Shown here: one piece after another, positions 16,166 through 24,394 of the stretch | How the letters are laid out: each line of letters starts with the position of its first letter | Numbering within the stretch: the stretch's first letter is position 1 | Assembly: GCA_017556805.1 (NCBI GenBank) | Contig: JAFYMC010000020.1 | Location: 1 to 64,000 of the forward strand | Direction of reading: 5' to 3' | Length of the DNA stretch: 64,000 bases | From: Lachnospiraceae bacterium | GTDB taxonomy: Bacteria; Bacillota; Clostridia; Lachnospirales; Lachnospiraceae | Program-made: the position numbers and the translations under genes | Notes under the pieces: model-generated | Told to the model about the DNA's origin: nothing | The model's input: the letters and a program-made list of their open reading frames with translations, nothing else | Databases searched by the model: none

Positions 16166-16846
16166 ATGAGAAAGATAGGCGTATGTGCAATTGCGGCAGC
16201 GCTGTTAATTGCAATGGGAGGCGTATCGGAAGCCCAGGCAGCAATGCTTCCGGTAAATAACATCAGATTAAGCTGCGGTACCGTAGAGGAATGGAAGGAG
16301 AAATTACAGCAGATAAACGGTTGTGAAAACATTTTGGAAGTATTGTCCCAATGGAATTGCGGAAATTTGCCGGAGGTGGAAAAGCCGGAGATAAATGTGC
16401 CGAATCTTCCGAATGTACCGGAATTGCCGGAGGAAGCACCTGAGGTAACACCGGAGATACAGGATCAGGCTTATGCATACGGTCTTCGAATTACGGAGCT
16501 GGTAAACGAGCATCGTGCGGCGGCAGGTCTTGCGCCGGTGACATACTCTGCAAAGATCAGCAAGGCGGCACAGGTACGTGCCGTAGAGATTGAGCAGTCC
16601 TTTTCCCATACCCGTCCCGACGGACGATATTTTTCTACCGTATTTGCGGAACACGGGATTACCTACCGCTACTCGGGAGAGAATATCGCCTGGGGCCAGA
16701 AGTCGCCGGAGGAGGTAGTGAGTGCCTGGATGAATTCCGCAGGACACAGAGCAAATATTCTGAATGCTAAGTTCACCGAACTCGGTGTCGGATATCGTCA
16801 GAATGCCCGCGGCGTGAACTATTTTACCCAGTTGTTTATTTACTAA
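16166..16846 (+). CDS. Secreted CAP/SCP-domain protein (YkwD-like)
   Basis: ATG 16166 follows AAAGGAG by 6 nt and opens a good signal peptide (MRKIGVCAIAAALL, with likely cleavage after SEAQA). An upstream in-frame start would destroy it. The 226-residue product has a Pro/Glu-rich spacer (~residues 70-100) and a C-terminal CAP domain of ~125 residues. Conserved CAP features are visible: VNEHRAAAGLAPV, FSHTRPDGRYF, YSGENIAWG, VSAWMNSAGHRANIL and FTQLFIY, including both histidines and the glutamate of the usual cavity. Bacterial CAP proteins are exported and of mostly unknown biochemical activity. The gene is a single unit; the hairpin at 16873 may be its terminator or a leader for the next gene. 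Confidence 0.9.
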   Translation: MRKIGVCAIAAALLIAMGGVSEAQAAMLPVNNIRLSCGTVEEWKEKLQQINGCENILEVLSQWNCGNLPEVEKPEINVPNLPNVPELPEEAPEVTPEIQDQAYAYGLRITELVNEHRAAAGLAPVTYSAKISKAAQVRAVEIEQSFSHTRPDGRYFSTVFAEHGITYRYSGENIAWGQKSPEEVVSAWMNSAGHRANILNAKFTELGVGYRQNARGVNYFTQLFIY

Positions 16847-16872
16847 AAGAAAAAAGAAACGAACGAAGCACG

Positions 16873-16930
16873 GGGACCGTCTTTTTCGAATACACTGTAA
16901 GGTAAGTGTAGGAAAGGGCGGTCCCTTTTT
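16873..16930 (+). promoter_or_regulatory. Terminator-like hairpin that buries the ribosome site of the CDF gene
   Basis: GGGACCGTCTTTTT (16873-16886) pairs with GAAAGGGCGGTCCC (16912-16925), partly by G-U pairs. A small inner hairpin TACACT/AGTGTA lies in the loop. TTTTT (16926-16930) follows directly and abuts the ATG at 16931. The only Shine-Dalgarno-like sequence (AGGAAAGGG, 16910-16918) lies in the right arm. The same element could therefore stop transcription or block initiation. Confidence 0.6.
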
Positions 16931-17806
16931 ATGAGAAAAAAGAAACGGAAAGCGGAAAACTCCGGGAACTGTTCGGAAACCCGGATTTTAATTGCATTCC
17001 TTTTGAATTTGATATTTACCTTTGTGGAGGTTGCCGGGAGTATGTTGACCGGCAGTGTGACGATTTTGTCGGATGCCATACATGATTTCGGAGATTGTAT
17101 TGCTCTGGGAATGGCATGGCGGATGGAAAAGTTGTCGAGGCGTCCGGCCAATGAGCGGTATCAGTTCGGATACCGGCGGTTTTCCGTAGTGGCGGGACTG
17201 ATCAATAACATGATTCTGCTGATGGGGGGAGTCATACTGATTGTGACTTCGGTGCAACGTTTTTTTGATCCGCGCCCGATTAACGGAAAAGGGATGCTGG
17301 TATTTGCGGTGTTCGGTATCTTAATCAACGGGGTTGCCATGATGCTGACCGCCCGGGGAAAAAGCATCAATGAGAAAACCATCAGTATGCATATGCTGGA
17401 GGATGTGCTGACCTGGGTGGCGGTATTGGCGGTCGGTGCGGTGATGTGCTTTTATGAGTTACCGGTGCTGGATTCGGTGTTGTCCATCGGGATGACATTT
17501 GTTATCTTTGTGGGAGTATTGCGGAATTTAAAGAAAATCTTCGGGATTATTACGTTTCGTTCCCCGTTAGAATTGCAGGAGTACCGTAAATTACAAGCGG
17601 CTTTGGCCGAGTTGATTGATGCGGGAGCAGTAGAGGAACTGCGGATTTATTCGATGGACGGAGAGGATAAAAATGCAGAGGTTTGTGTGGTGCTCTATGA
17701 GGAAATGGGGAGGGAGGATTTGATACAGCTGGATATGCAGACAAGAATGTGTTGTAAGTCCTACGGAATATCGAAGACAGTGGTACAATTGCGTTATTTT
17801 GCTTGA
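16931..17806 (+). CDS. Cation diffusion facilitator (CDF) metal exporter
   Basis: The 291-residue membrane protein starts at ATG 16931. It has six predicted transmembrane segments between residues ~18 and ~200 and a cytoplasmic C-terminal domain of ~85 residues. The two CDF metal-site motifs are present: LSDAIHDFGD in TM2 and HMLEDVL in TM5, an H-x3-D pair. His in TM5 with Asp residues in TM2 is typical of Zn-type rather than Mn-type CDF proteins. The protein would export Zn2+, or another divalent metal, in exchange for protons. A basic lysine/arginine-rich N-terminus precedes TM1. The hairpin directly before the start codon suggests regulation at the RNA level. Confidence 0.9.
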   Translation: MRKKKRKAENSGNCSETRILIAFLLNLIFTFVEVAGSMLTGSVTILSDAIHDFGDCIALGMAWRMEKLSRRPANERYQFGYRRFSVVAGLINNMILLMGGVILIVTSVQRFFDPRPINGKGMLVFAVFGILINGVAMMLTARGKSINEKTISMHMLEDVLTWVAVLAVGAVMCFYELPVLDSVLSIGMTFVIFVGVLRNLKKIFGIITFRSPLELQEYRKLQAALAELIDAGAVEELRIYSMDGEDKNAEVCVVLYEEMGREDLIQLDMQTRMCCKSYGISKTVVQLRYFA

Positions 17807-17835
17807 AATTCAATTCTTTTTGAATTGAATTTTTT
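17806..17835 (+). terminator. AT-rich hairpin terminator overlapping the CDF stop
   Basis: AAATTCAATTC (17806-17816) pairs with GAATTGAATTT (17822-17832) around TTTTT and runs into a T-tract. It starts on the last base of the CDF gene. The -35 box of the next promoter overlaps its right arm. Confidence 0.75.
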
Positions 17836-17853
17836 CCCGGAATCGTGTATAGT
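17825..17853 (+). promoter_or_regulatory. Sigma-A promoter of the SGNH hydrolase pair
   Basis: TTGAAT (17825-17830), 17 nt, TATAGT (17848-17853). The 5' leader to the start at 17943 would be about 80 nt. Confidence 0.7.
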
Positions 17854-17942
17854 AAATGCTATGAGAATATTATGAAAGTGTTTACACAATGCGTGGAATG
17901 TGACGGCGCAGAACGACCGGAGCATTCGGGAAGGAGACAGGT

Positions 17943-19652
17943 ATGAGTAACGGAGGACCGAAGGCACCGAAGGACCCGACAAAGAAACGTCCGAGTATTT
18001 TTGTGCTGTATGATAAGACCATTGAGGCCTACAAGATGCCGGAGGGCGGCAGTGCGAGTCCGTTGTTTTTGGATAACAAGAGACTGGCAAATTATGCAAG
18101 GACCATCGGACGGGTAGAGGATGAGGAGTTGTTGGAGCTTTTGAATACCGCGGAGGGATTTAAAAAACTGGTGCATTCCGTAGGGGTATCCATTGCCTGT
18201 GAGAATACGACCCAGGAGGCTGAGTTTGTATTGCATATGTACGGCAAAACGGATATGTTCGAGAGCGGTACAAGGAAGGTAACGAAGGTTGTAACCAACG
18301 GTTCGGAGGTGGAGATTCCGCTGTCCGATATCGACTGGTACGGGGATGATGTTTGTGTGGGACAGTTTTTATTCCGGTTCCCGGGGGCTGGGGAAGTGGC
18401 TACCATCAATGTCCGTCTGTATTTGAATGATGGTTATACGGCACCGGAGTTTATTCCGGATGCACCGGTAGATTTTGACAGTGCGGCATACAAAGAAATG
18501 ATTGCGAAGTCCTTTGTTTCCCTGGGAAATAATGTCCGTTTAAAGCGTGCTATCGAGAAAGCGAAGGCAGGAGAGGATGTGACGGTGGCGTTTATCGGCG
18601 GTTCCATTACCGAGGGTGCCGGCGCGACTCCGAGTCAGAAGACCTGTTATACCAAGGTGGCTTATGACCGATTCTGTGCCCGATTCGGAAACGGCGATAA
18701 CGTGCATTATACCAAGGCGGGAGTGGGCGGCACCTCTTCGGAACTCGGCATGATTCGCTATGAGCGCGATATTCTCGGCAGAGGCGATAAACCGGATGTG
18801 GTGGTTGTGGAGTTTGCGGTAAACGACGAAGGTGATGAGACCAAGGGCGATTGCTACGAGACATTGGTGCGTAAGATTTTATTTTCGGACAATGCGCCGG
18901 CGGTGATTTTACTGTTTTCCGTATTTGAGAGCGATTGGAACCTGCAGGAGCGTTTGTCACCGGTCGGTGTCCGTTACGATTTGCCGATGGTAAGCGTAAG
19001 GGATGCGGTGGTAGAGCAGTTCTATCTCCCGGCAGACGGGGGCCGTGTGATTTCCAAGAACCGGTTCTTTTATGATATTTATCATCCGACCAGTGACGGC
19101 CACCGGATTATGGCGGACAGTCTGGATTATCTGTTTGCACAGGCGGATGCTGCTCCGACAGGAACGGAGCCGGACTATGCGGCATTGGAAACGGTGTTTT
19201 GTCCGGAGTTTGTGAATGTGCGTTTGTTAGACCGTAAGGACGGTTTTGAGGGCGCGGAGATTTCCTGCGGAGGCTTTACGGAGACCGATAAGGACCTGCA
19301 TTATGTGGAGATGAATCTGGATAATTTCCGTACACCGGTGCTTCCGCATAACTGGATGGCCACGGAGGAGACCGGGGACGAGCCGTTTGTGATTAAGATT
19401 AAGAGCCCATATTTGCTGGTGATTACGAAGGACAGCGGAAGCCCGGAATTCGGCAAGGCGGACATTTATGTGGACGGCGAATATGCGCTGACGGCAGATC
19501 CGTTGGCGGTAGGCTGGACCCACAGTACGGCGCAGATTGCGTACCGAGGGAAGGAAAATACCGTACATACGGTAGAGATTCGTAAGAATCCGGAAACAAA
19601 AGATAAGAAGTTTACGATTCTGGGATTTGGGTATGAAGCGCCGGAGGCGTAA
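17943..19652 (+). CDS. SGNH/GDSL-type hydrolase (cytoplasmic, large form)
   Basis: The 569-residue protein starts at ATG 17943 after GAAGGAGACAG and has no signal peptide. An N-terminal domain of ~175 residues is unrecognised. The SGNH hydrolase domain follows, with block I FIGGSITEGAG (nucleophile Ser), block III VVEFAVNDEGDE (the N-D of the oxyanion site) and block V FYDIYHPTSDGHRIM (catalytic Asp and His). A beta-rich C-terminal region repeats features of the next gene's product (KADIYVDGEYALTADP). Such enzymes deacylate carbohydrates or lipids; the substrate is not known. It lies 37 nt before a lipoprotein homolog and probably shares its transcript. Confidence 0.88.
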   Translation: MSNGGPKAPKDPTKKRPSIFVLYDKTIEAYKMPEGGSASPLFLDNKRLANYARTIGRVEDEELLELLNTAEGFKKLVHSVGVSIACENTTQEAEFVLHMYGKTDMFESGTRKVTKVVTNGSEVEIPLSDIDWYGDDVCVGQFLFRFPGAGEVATINVRLYLNDGYTAPEFIPDAPVDFDSAAYKEMIAKSFVSLGNNVRLKRAIEKAKAGEDVTVAFIGGSITEGAGATPSQKTCYTKVAYDRFCARFGNGDNVHYTKAGVGGTSSELGMIRYERDILGRGDKPDVVVVEFAVNDEGDETKGDCYETLVRKILFSDNAPAVILLFSVFESDWNLQERLSPVGVRYDLPMVSVRDAVVEQFYLPADGGRVISKNRFFYDIYHPTSDGHRIMADSLDYLFAQADAAPTGTEPDYAALETVFCPEFVNVRLLDRKDGFEGAEISCGGFTETDKDLHYVEMNLDNFRTPVLPHNWMATEETGDEPFVIKIKSPYLLVITKDSGSPEFGKADIYVDGEYALTADPLAVGWTHSTAQIAYRGKENTVHTVEIRKNPETKDKKFTILGFGYEAPEA

Positions 19653-19689
19653 TTACTTATAAAATGAGAGCGAGAGAGGATTTTTGACC

Positions 19690-21018
19690 ATGAAAAAGAA
19701 GATTATGCTGTATTTGGCCTGCGTGGCGGTATTCGCCTTTGCGGCATGTAACAAGGAAACAACCGTAGAACCGGAGACAACGACAACACCGGCAACGGAA
19801 GCGACAGCGACTCCGGAGCCGACTCCGGAACCGACTGCAACGCCGGAGCCGACGGCGACTCCGAAACCGACCGCAACCCCGACTCCGGATGTGGATTGGT
19901 ATCAGGAGATGTTGGAAAAATCCGTTAAGTCGACCGGTAACAATGCCCGTTTAAAGAAGGTGCTTGAAAAGGCAAGAAGCGGTGAGACTGTAAACATTGC
20001 TACCCTCGGAGGCTCTATTACCGAGGGCGGGAATGCCAGCCCGATGAGTAAGGGCTATGCATATTTGTTTGCACAGGCCTTCGGTGAGACTTACGGTGTC
20101 AACGGCGGTGAGAACATCAACTTTGTGAATGCGGGACTGAGCGGAACCCCGTCTTCTCTTGGCGTCATCCGTTACGAACGTGATATTGTGGAGGCTTTGG
20201 GGGCAGAGCCGGATTTACTCCTGATTGAGTTTGAGGTAAACGATTATGGGGAAGTAACCCGGGGACGTGCCTACGAGAGTATCGTATACGACGTGCTTTC
20301 CCAGGACAATGATGCTGCGGTAATTATGGTGTTTGCGGTAACCAATGATGAGTGGAATGTGCAAAACGAGCATTTGCCGATTGCAAACCATTATGATATT
20401 CCGATCGTCGGCATGAAGGAAGCCGTATTCGGCGCGGTAAGAGCAAAGTACATGACGACAAATAAATATTTTACCGACAGATATCATCCGAATAATTACG
20501 GCCATACCGTAATGAAGGATTGTATCATGCAACTTCTGGCAACGGTAGATGCAGAGGAGCCGGAAGAGATGAATGCAATTCCGGAAACCGGTGTAAAGGG
20601 CAGAGAGTTCTCCGGTATGGAGATGATTACCGCAAAGTCCGAGGCTGTTACTATAGAGCTCGGTGCGTTTAGCCAGACGGATGCAGGCGGACAGGGATTC
20701 CAGGTAAAGGGAGGCCATTCCTTCCCAGATAACTGGAAGCACGATGCTTCCGCAGGAAACGATCCGTTTCAGATGACGTTGACTTGTAAGAACCTTCTGT
20801 TAAACTATAAGACCGGTGGAAACGAATGCGGCAGTGCTGATATTTATGTAGACGGTAAAAAGGCAATGACCGTAAACGGCGCCGGCGGTTGGGGAAGCTC
20901 TAATGTAGTCCTCCTTGTCGATGAAAAGGAAGCAGCGGAGCATACCGTAGAAATATGCATGGCAGAAGGCCAGGAAAGTAAGACATTCACGATTTACGCA
21001 TTTGGATATACAAAGTAG
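19690..21018 (+). CDS. SGNH/GDSL-type hydrolase lipoprotein
   Basis: ATG 19690 gives a lipoprotein signal (MKKKIMLYLACVAVFAFAAC, lipid Cys20); the TTG two codons upstream is less likely. A Thr/Pro/Glu linker of ~45 residues (repeated ATPEPT units) spaces the enzyme from the membrane. The SGNH domain has TLGGSITEGGN, LLIEFEVNDYGE and YHPNNYGHTVM, so the Ser, Asn and Asp-x-x-His positions are all present. The C-terminal beta region (CGSADIYVDGKKAMTVNGAG) matches that of the preceding gene. The 442-residue product is therefore a surface-anchored paralog of the cytoplasmic enzyme upstream, consistent with sequential deacetylation of plant polysaccharide outside and inside the cell (inference). 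Confidence 0.9.
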   Translation: MKKKIMLYLACVAVFAFAACNKETTVEPETTTTPATEATATPEPTPEPTATPEPTATPKPTATPTPDVDWYQEMLEKSVKSTGNNARLKKVLEKARSGETVNIATLGGSITEGGNASPMSKGYAYLFAQAFGETYGVNGGENINFVNAGLSGTPSSLGVIRYERDIVEALGAEPDLLLIEFEVNDYGEVTRGRAYESIVYDVLSQDNDAAVIMVFAVTNDEWNVQNEHLPIANHYDIPIVGMKEAVFGAVRAKYMTTNKYFTDRYHPNNYGHTVMKDCIMQLLATVDAEEPEEMNAIPETGVKGREFSGMEMITAKSEAVTIELGAFSQTDAGGQGFQVKGGHSFPDNWKHDASAGNDPFQMTLTCKNLLLNYKTGGNECGSADIYVDGKKAMTVNGAGGWGSSNVVLLVDEKEAAEHTVEICMAEGQESKTFTIYAFGYTK

Positions 21019-21035
21019 TCCTTGCATAAGCGAAA

Positions 21036-21336
21036 AAGTCGGTCTCTTATATTTTATGTTCATCTGAAATATAGCCGGTGCCTTTCGCAGTATTCACTTT
21101 GAACTTTACGTAGGATAGTAGACTTTCTTATTACTTCGATGGTCTGTCAGCAACGGCCGGACAGGAGGTCCGGGCGAGCCCGCCATAAGGCATGGATGCC
21201 GCATCAGGGCGGTTGTGTCACATAATCGTATATGTGGCGAAGTAATTAGAAAGACTCTATCCGGAGTACGAGAAAAGGGGATACTGCGAAAGACACCGGC
21301 TAATTCATATATGATAAAAATATAAGAGACCGATTT
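21036..21336 (+). ncRNA. Large nested-hairpin RNA, unassigned
   Basis: Three long stems are nested around one axis. The outer stem is 21036-21057 with 21314-21336 (~20 bp, one bulge). The middle stem is 21074-21093 with 21281-21300 (19 of 20 positions pair). The inner stem is 21113-21138 with 21238-21262 (~22 pairs). The 99-nt apex holds smaller hairpins: CCGGA/TCCGG at 21157-21173 and CACATA/TATGTG at 21219-21236, with a GC-rich section between. No plausible ORF crosses it. A true terminator follows at 21362-21396. Strand is inferred from that terminator. It does not show the SRP, RNase P or tmRNA signatures I know. It might belong to a known Firmicutes RNA family (for example 6S, raiA or skipping-rope), which I cannot test. 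Confidence 0.7.
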
Positions 21337-21361
21337 ATTTTATATGCGGATAAGCAAGAGT

Positions 21362-21396
21362 GGGGCGCGCATCTTAAATGCGACAGCCCCCTTTTT
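21362..21396 (+). terminator. Rho-independent terminator after the structured RNA
   Basis: GGGGC...GCGCAT pairs with ATGCG...GCCCC and is followed by CTTTTT. The U-run is on the plus strand only, so it ends plus-strand transcription through the structured RNA. The facing minus-strand gene ends at its edge (21395). Confidence 0.8.
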
Positions 21397-22030
21397 ATGC
21401 TTCTTTGATGTCGTGTAATTCCCAAACATGAATATTAATCGGAATAACCTCCGAACCGCAGTAGTCACAGAATTTGCGGCCCAGGTCCGTAATGGCCGCA
21501 CCACAGTGCGGGCAATCGGTGGCAAAACCGTTGGCGTGCCCGTATTCGTTTGCATCCTGTACATACATCATATGGGTGTTGTAGCGGGCTTGTACCTTTT
21601 TGGTACCGGTCAGGTATTGGACTCCGGACTGGAACACAACCACACAGGTACCGGATTGTTTGGTGTAATCCTTGATTTCGGTCCGGTGAATCCGGATGCT
21701 TGCATAATTTTTCTTTTCGGAGAGGAACTTTTTTAAGTGGCCCTCCGCAATTCCCTTTAATTCTGCCAGATTCAGCTCCGGGAAGTCTTCCTGGATAATA
21801 GGGGCGTATACCGCGGTCATGCCGGCTACCGACTTTGGCGTGTCGGCGATTTCTTCGTTCCGAGTTTCGATTAATTCGGTCAAATTATCTGTGCCGAACA
21901 GATTGTTCATGGTACTTTTTGCTTGGTTGATGGTGTTCCGTGCCTTTCTGTAAAAATACAAGATGGTACAAATCAGTATAATCAGGGCAATACCGCCGAT
22001 TGCCATTCCGAGCCCCAGTATAATTCCCAT
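21395..22030 (-). CDS. Membrane-anchored protein with C-terminal zinc ribbon
   Basis: The 211-residue protein is read on the minus strand from 22030. A single N-terminal membrane segment (residues ~4-27, IILGLGMAIGGIALIILICT) is followed by a charged helical region and a middle domain of ~100 residues that I do not recognise. A zinc ribbon follows (CPHCGAAITDLGRKFCDYCG, four Cys) and then a short tail. There is no signal-peptidase site, so the bulk of the protein probably faces the cytoplasm. It is monocistronic, divergent from mntP with 165 nt between them. The zinc ribbon is of the same style as in the MoxR gene at 11172 and the protein at 26204. Confidence 0.75.
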   Translation of the reverse strand: MGIILGLGMAIGGIALIILICTILYFYRKARNTINQAKSTMNNLFGTDNLTELIETRNEEIADTPKSVAGMTAVYAPIIQEDFPELNLAELKGIAEGHLKKFLSEKKNYASIRIHRTEIKDYTKQSGTCVVVFQSGVQYLTGTKKVQARYNTHMMYVQDANEYGHANGFATDCPHCGAAITDLGRKFCDYCGSEVIPINIHVWELHDIKEA

Positions 22031-22140
22031 AGTGTCCTCCCTGCAGGTATCCTTGTGTCGAAAAAAATCTCTAGGGAGAGTATAACAGAAAATGATACGG
22101 ATTGCACGTTTTTTTTACAGAAAAATTACGGTGAGGAATA

Positions 22141-22169
22141 TTGACACTGTTTTAAAAATCGTGTAGACT
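22141..22169 (+). promoter_or_regulatory. Sigma-A promoter of mntP
   Basis: TTGACA (22141-22146), 17 nt, TAGACT (22164-22169). The leader to the start at 22196 is only ~20 nt, too short for the yybP-ykoY manganese riboswitch that often precedes mntP. Confidence 0.75.
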
Positions 22170-22195
22170 AGATTTTATGTGATGGAGGTTTTGCA

Positions 22196-22753
22196 ATGGG
22201 ACTTTTCGACTTGTTTGTAATTGCCGTGGGACTGTCCATGGACGCTTTTGCGGTAGCGATTTGTAAAGGACTTTCCGTAAAAAAGGTAACTTTAAAGCAC
22301 GGTTTGATTGTAGGTTTGTATTTCGGAGGGTTCCAGGCCGGAATGCCGCTTCTGGGGTATTTGCTCGGCAGTAGCTTTGCAAAGTACATAGAAGCATTTG
22401 ACCATTGGGTAGCCTTTGTTTTGTTAGGGATTATCGGCATCAATATGATTCGTGAATCAAGAGAGAAGGAAGAGGAGATAGATGCTTCTTTCGGACTGAA
22501 AGCAATGCTTCCGATGGCCGTGGCTACCAGTATCGATGCACTGGCGGTTGGAATATCCTTTGCGTTCATGCGGGTGCAAATCGGCTGGGCGGTTTTGTTT
22601 ATCGGAGTGATTACTTTTTCTTTGTCCGCTATCGGTGTAAAGCTTGGCAATCTGTTCGGTGCAAAGTATAAATCGGCGGCAGAGTTGTCCGGCGGTATTA
22701 TTTTGATTTTATTGGGGACGAAGATTTTACTGGAGCATTTGGGTGTGTTGTAA
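22196..22753 (+). CDS. mntP: Manganese efflux pump MntP
   Basis: The 185-residue, six-helix membrane protein starts at ATG 22196 after GATGGAGG. It is a full-length MntP (DUF204) protein with two pseudo-symmetrical halves. Each has the family Asp in a helix: [13 protein letters not shown] in TM1 and [12 protein letters not shown] in TM4. Both aspartates are needed for Mn2+ export in characterised members. The gene has its own promoter and a very short leader, so any Mn control would have to be transcriptional; I see no obvious operator. The DUF1846 gene follows 57 nt downstream and may be co-transcribed. Confidence 0.95.
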   Translation: MGLFDLFVIAVGLSMDAFAVAICKGLSVKKVTLKHGLIVGLYFGGFQAGMPLLGYLLGSSFAKYIEAFDHWVAFVLLGIIGINMIRESREKEEEIDASFGLKAMLPMAVATSIDALAVGISFAFMRVQIGWAVLFIGVITFSLSAIGVKLGNLFGAKYKSAAELSGGIILILLGTKILLEHLGVL

Positions 22754-22810
22754 GACGAGTGTTTGATTCGGTTGAAACGGAATGAGTAGTGAAAAGAGAG
22801 GGCAAACGAG

Positions 22811-24280
22811 ATGAAAATCGGATTTGACAATGACAAATATTTGAAGATGCAGTCGGAGTATATTATGAAGCGCATCGAGAAGTTCGGTGACAAGCTTTAC
22901 CTGGAGTTCGGCGGAAAACTGTTGGATGATTATCACGCATCCAGAGTATTGCCGGGCTTTGAACCGGACAGTAAATTAAAGATGCTTTTAAAGCTTGCGG
23001 ACCAGGCGGAAGTGATTATTGTCATCGGCGCGGATTCGATTGAGCAGAATAAAAAGCGCGAAGATTTAGGTATCACCTACGATGAGGATGTAGTGCGTCT
23101 TGTAGAAGGATATCGTGAGTGCGGTTTGTATGTAGGCAGTGTAGTTGTAACCAAGTATGCGGGACAGGCTGCTGCAGACATGTTTAAGGAGAAGTTGGAA
23201 AAGAAAGGAATTAAGGTATATCGCCATTATGTAATCGAGGGATATCCGACAAATGTTTCCCAGATTGTCAGTGACGACGGTTTCGGAAAGAATGACTACA
23301 TCGAGACGGACCGCCCGCTGGTGGTAGTAACGGCACCGGGGCCGGGCAGCGGAAAAATGGCAACCTGCCTTTCTCAGTTATATCACGAGAATAAGCGGGG
23401 AATTAAGGCAGGATACGCAAAGTTTGAGACGTTCCCGATTTGGAACCTGCCGCTGAAACATCCGGTAAATCTGGCGTATGAGGCTGCTACGGCGGATTTG
23501 AATGATGTGAATATGATTGACCCGTTCCATTTGGAAGCATACGGGGAGACGGCAGTAAATTATAACCGTGATATAGAGATTTTCCCGGTATTAAATGCGG
23601 TATTTGATGAGATTTACGGTGAGAATTTATATAAGTCCCCGACGGACATGGGTGTTAATATGGTTGGCAACTGTATTATCGATGATGAGGTGTGCTGTCA
23701 GGCTTCCAAAATGGAAGTGATTCGTCGGTATTACCGTGCCATGAATAAGCTGGCTAAGGGCGAGGATACGGAAAACGAAGTATATAAGATTGAGCTTTTG
23801 ATGAAGCAGGCAAAAGTTACCACCGATGACCGTGCGGTGACGGTGGCAGCGAAAAAACGAGCGGAGCTTCTCGGTGTCGGAACGGCAGCAATCGAGCTTT
23901 CGGACGGTACGATTATTACCTCCAAGACGTCGGATTTGCTGGGGGCTTCCGCAGCATTACTGTTAAATGCACTGAAGTATCTTGCGGGTGTGGATCATGA
24001 TACTCATTTGATTTCTCCGCAGGCCATCGAACCGATTCAGGATTTAAAGGTAGGATATCTGGGAAGTAAAAACCCACGTCTTCATACGGACGAAGTATTG
24101 ATTGCACTTGCGATTTCTGCGATGGATGATGAGAATGCACGACTTGCCATGAGCAAGCTTCCGGAGCTTTCCGGATGTCAGGTGCACACCTCTGTCATGC
24201 TGTCCGAAGTGGACCTTCGTATCTTTAAGAAGCTGGGTGTGGATTTGACCTGTGAACCGATTTTGAAAAAAGGAAGATAA
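22811..24280 (+). CDS. DUF1846 family protein
   Basis: The 489-residue cytoplasmic protein starts at ATG 22811 after a GAGAGGG site. It is full length for DUF1846, a well-conserved family of unknown function in Firmicutes. The opening MKIGFDNDKYLKMQSEYI, an Arg/Glu-rich N-terminal domain, and a Gly-rich loop VVTAPGPGSGKMATCLSQ near residue 180 are typical. That loop resembles a nucleotide-binding P-loop, and the family has been linked structurally to P-loop/transferase folds, but no reaction is established. The C-terminal half (KAKVTTDDRAVTVAAKKRAE onwards) forms a second domain. No membrane segment is present. A terminator follows immediately. Confidence 0.9.
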   Translation: MKIGFDNDKYLKMQSEYIMKRIEKFGDKLYLEFGGKLLDDYHASRVLPGFEPDSKLKMLLKLADQAEVIIVIGADSIEQNKKREDLGITYDEDVVRLVEGYRECGLYVGSVVVTKYAGQAAADMFKEKLEKKGIKVYRHYVIEGYPTNVSQIVSDDGFGKNDYIETDRPLVVVTAPGPGSGKMATCLSQLYHENKRGIKAGYAKFETFPIWNLPLKHPVNLAYEAATADLNDVNMIDPFHLEAYGETAVNYNRDIEIFPVLNAVFDEIYGENLYKSPTDMGVNMVGNCIIDDEVCCQASKMEVIRRYYRAMNKLAKGEDTENEVYKIELLMKQAKVTTDDRAVTVAAKKRAELLGVGTAAIELSDGTIITSKTSDLLGASAALLLNALKYLAGVDHDTHLISPQAIEPIQDLKVGYLGSKNPRLHTDEVLIALAISAMDDENARLAMSKLPELSGCQVHTSVMLSEVDLRIFKKLGVDLTCEPILKKGR

Positions 24281-24285
24281 AAGGC

Positions 24286-24319
24286 AGAGTTCCGCAATTT
24301 AATTGTGGGACTCTTTCTG
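24286..24319 (+). terminator. Rho-independent terminator after the DUF1846 gene
   Basis: An imperfect stem of about 13 bp (AGAGTTCCGCAATT with AATTGTGGGACTCT) is followed by TTCTG. The U-run is weak but the stem is long. Confidence 0.65.
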
Positions 24320-24326
24320 ATTAGCT

Positions 24327-24355
24327 TTACATTTGTCGGAAAATGAGGTATACTT
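24327..24355 (+). promoter_or_regulatory. Sigma-A promoter of the lipoprotein gene
   Basis: TTTACA (24327-24332), 17 nt, TATACT (24350-24355), about 40 nt before the start at 24395. Confidence 0.7.
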
Positions 24356-24394
24356 AGTATAAGTATGTAGGCTGAAGAATAACGGAGGTGTGCC

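Noticed and set aside
21019-21340. SRP RNA, RNase P RNA or tmRNA
   Set aside because: The conserved signatures known to me for these RNAs (SRP helix 8 tetraloop region, RNase P core, tmRNA tRNA-like end) are not present.
22031-22195. yybP-ykoY manganese riboswitch before mntP
   Set aside because: The mapped promoter-like sequence leaves only about 20-30 nt of leader, and no conserved paired loops are visible.
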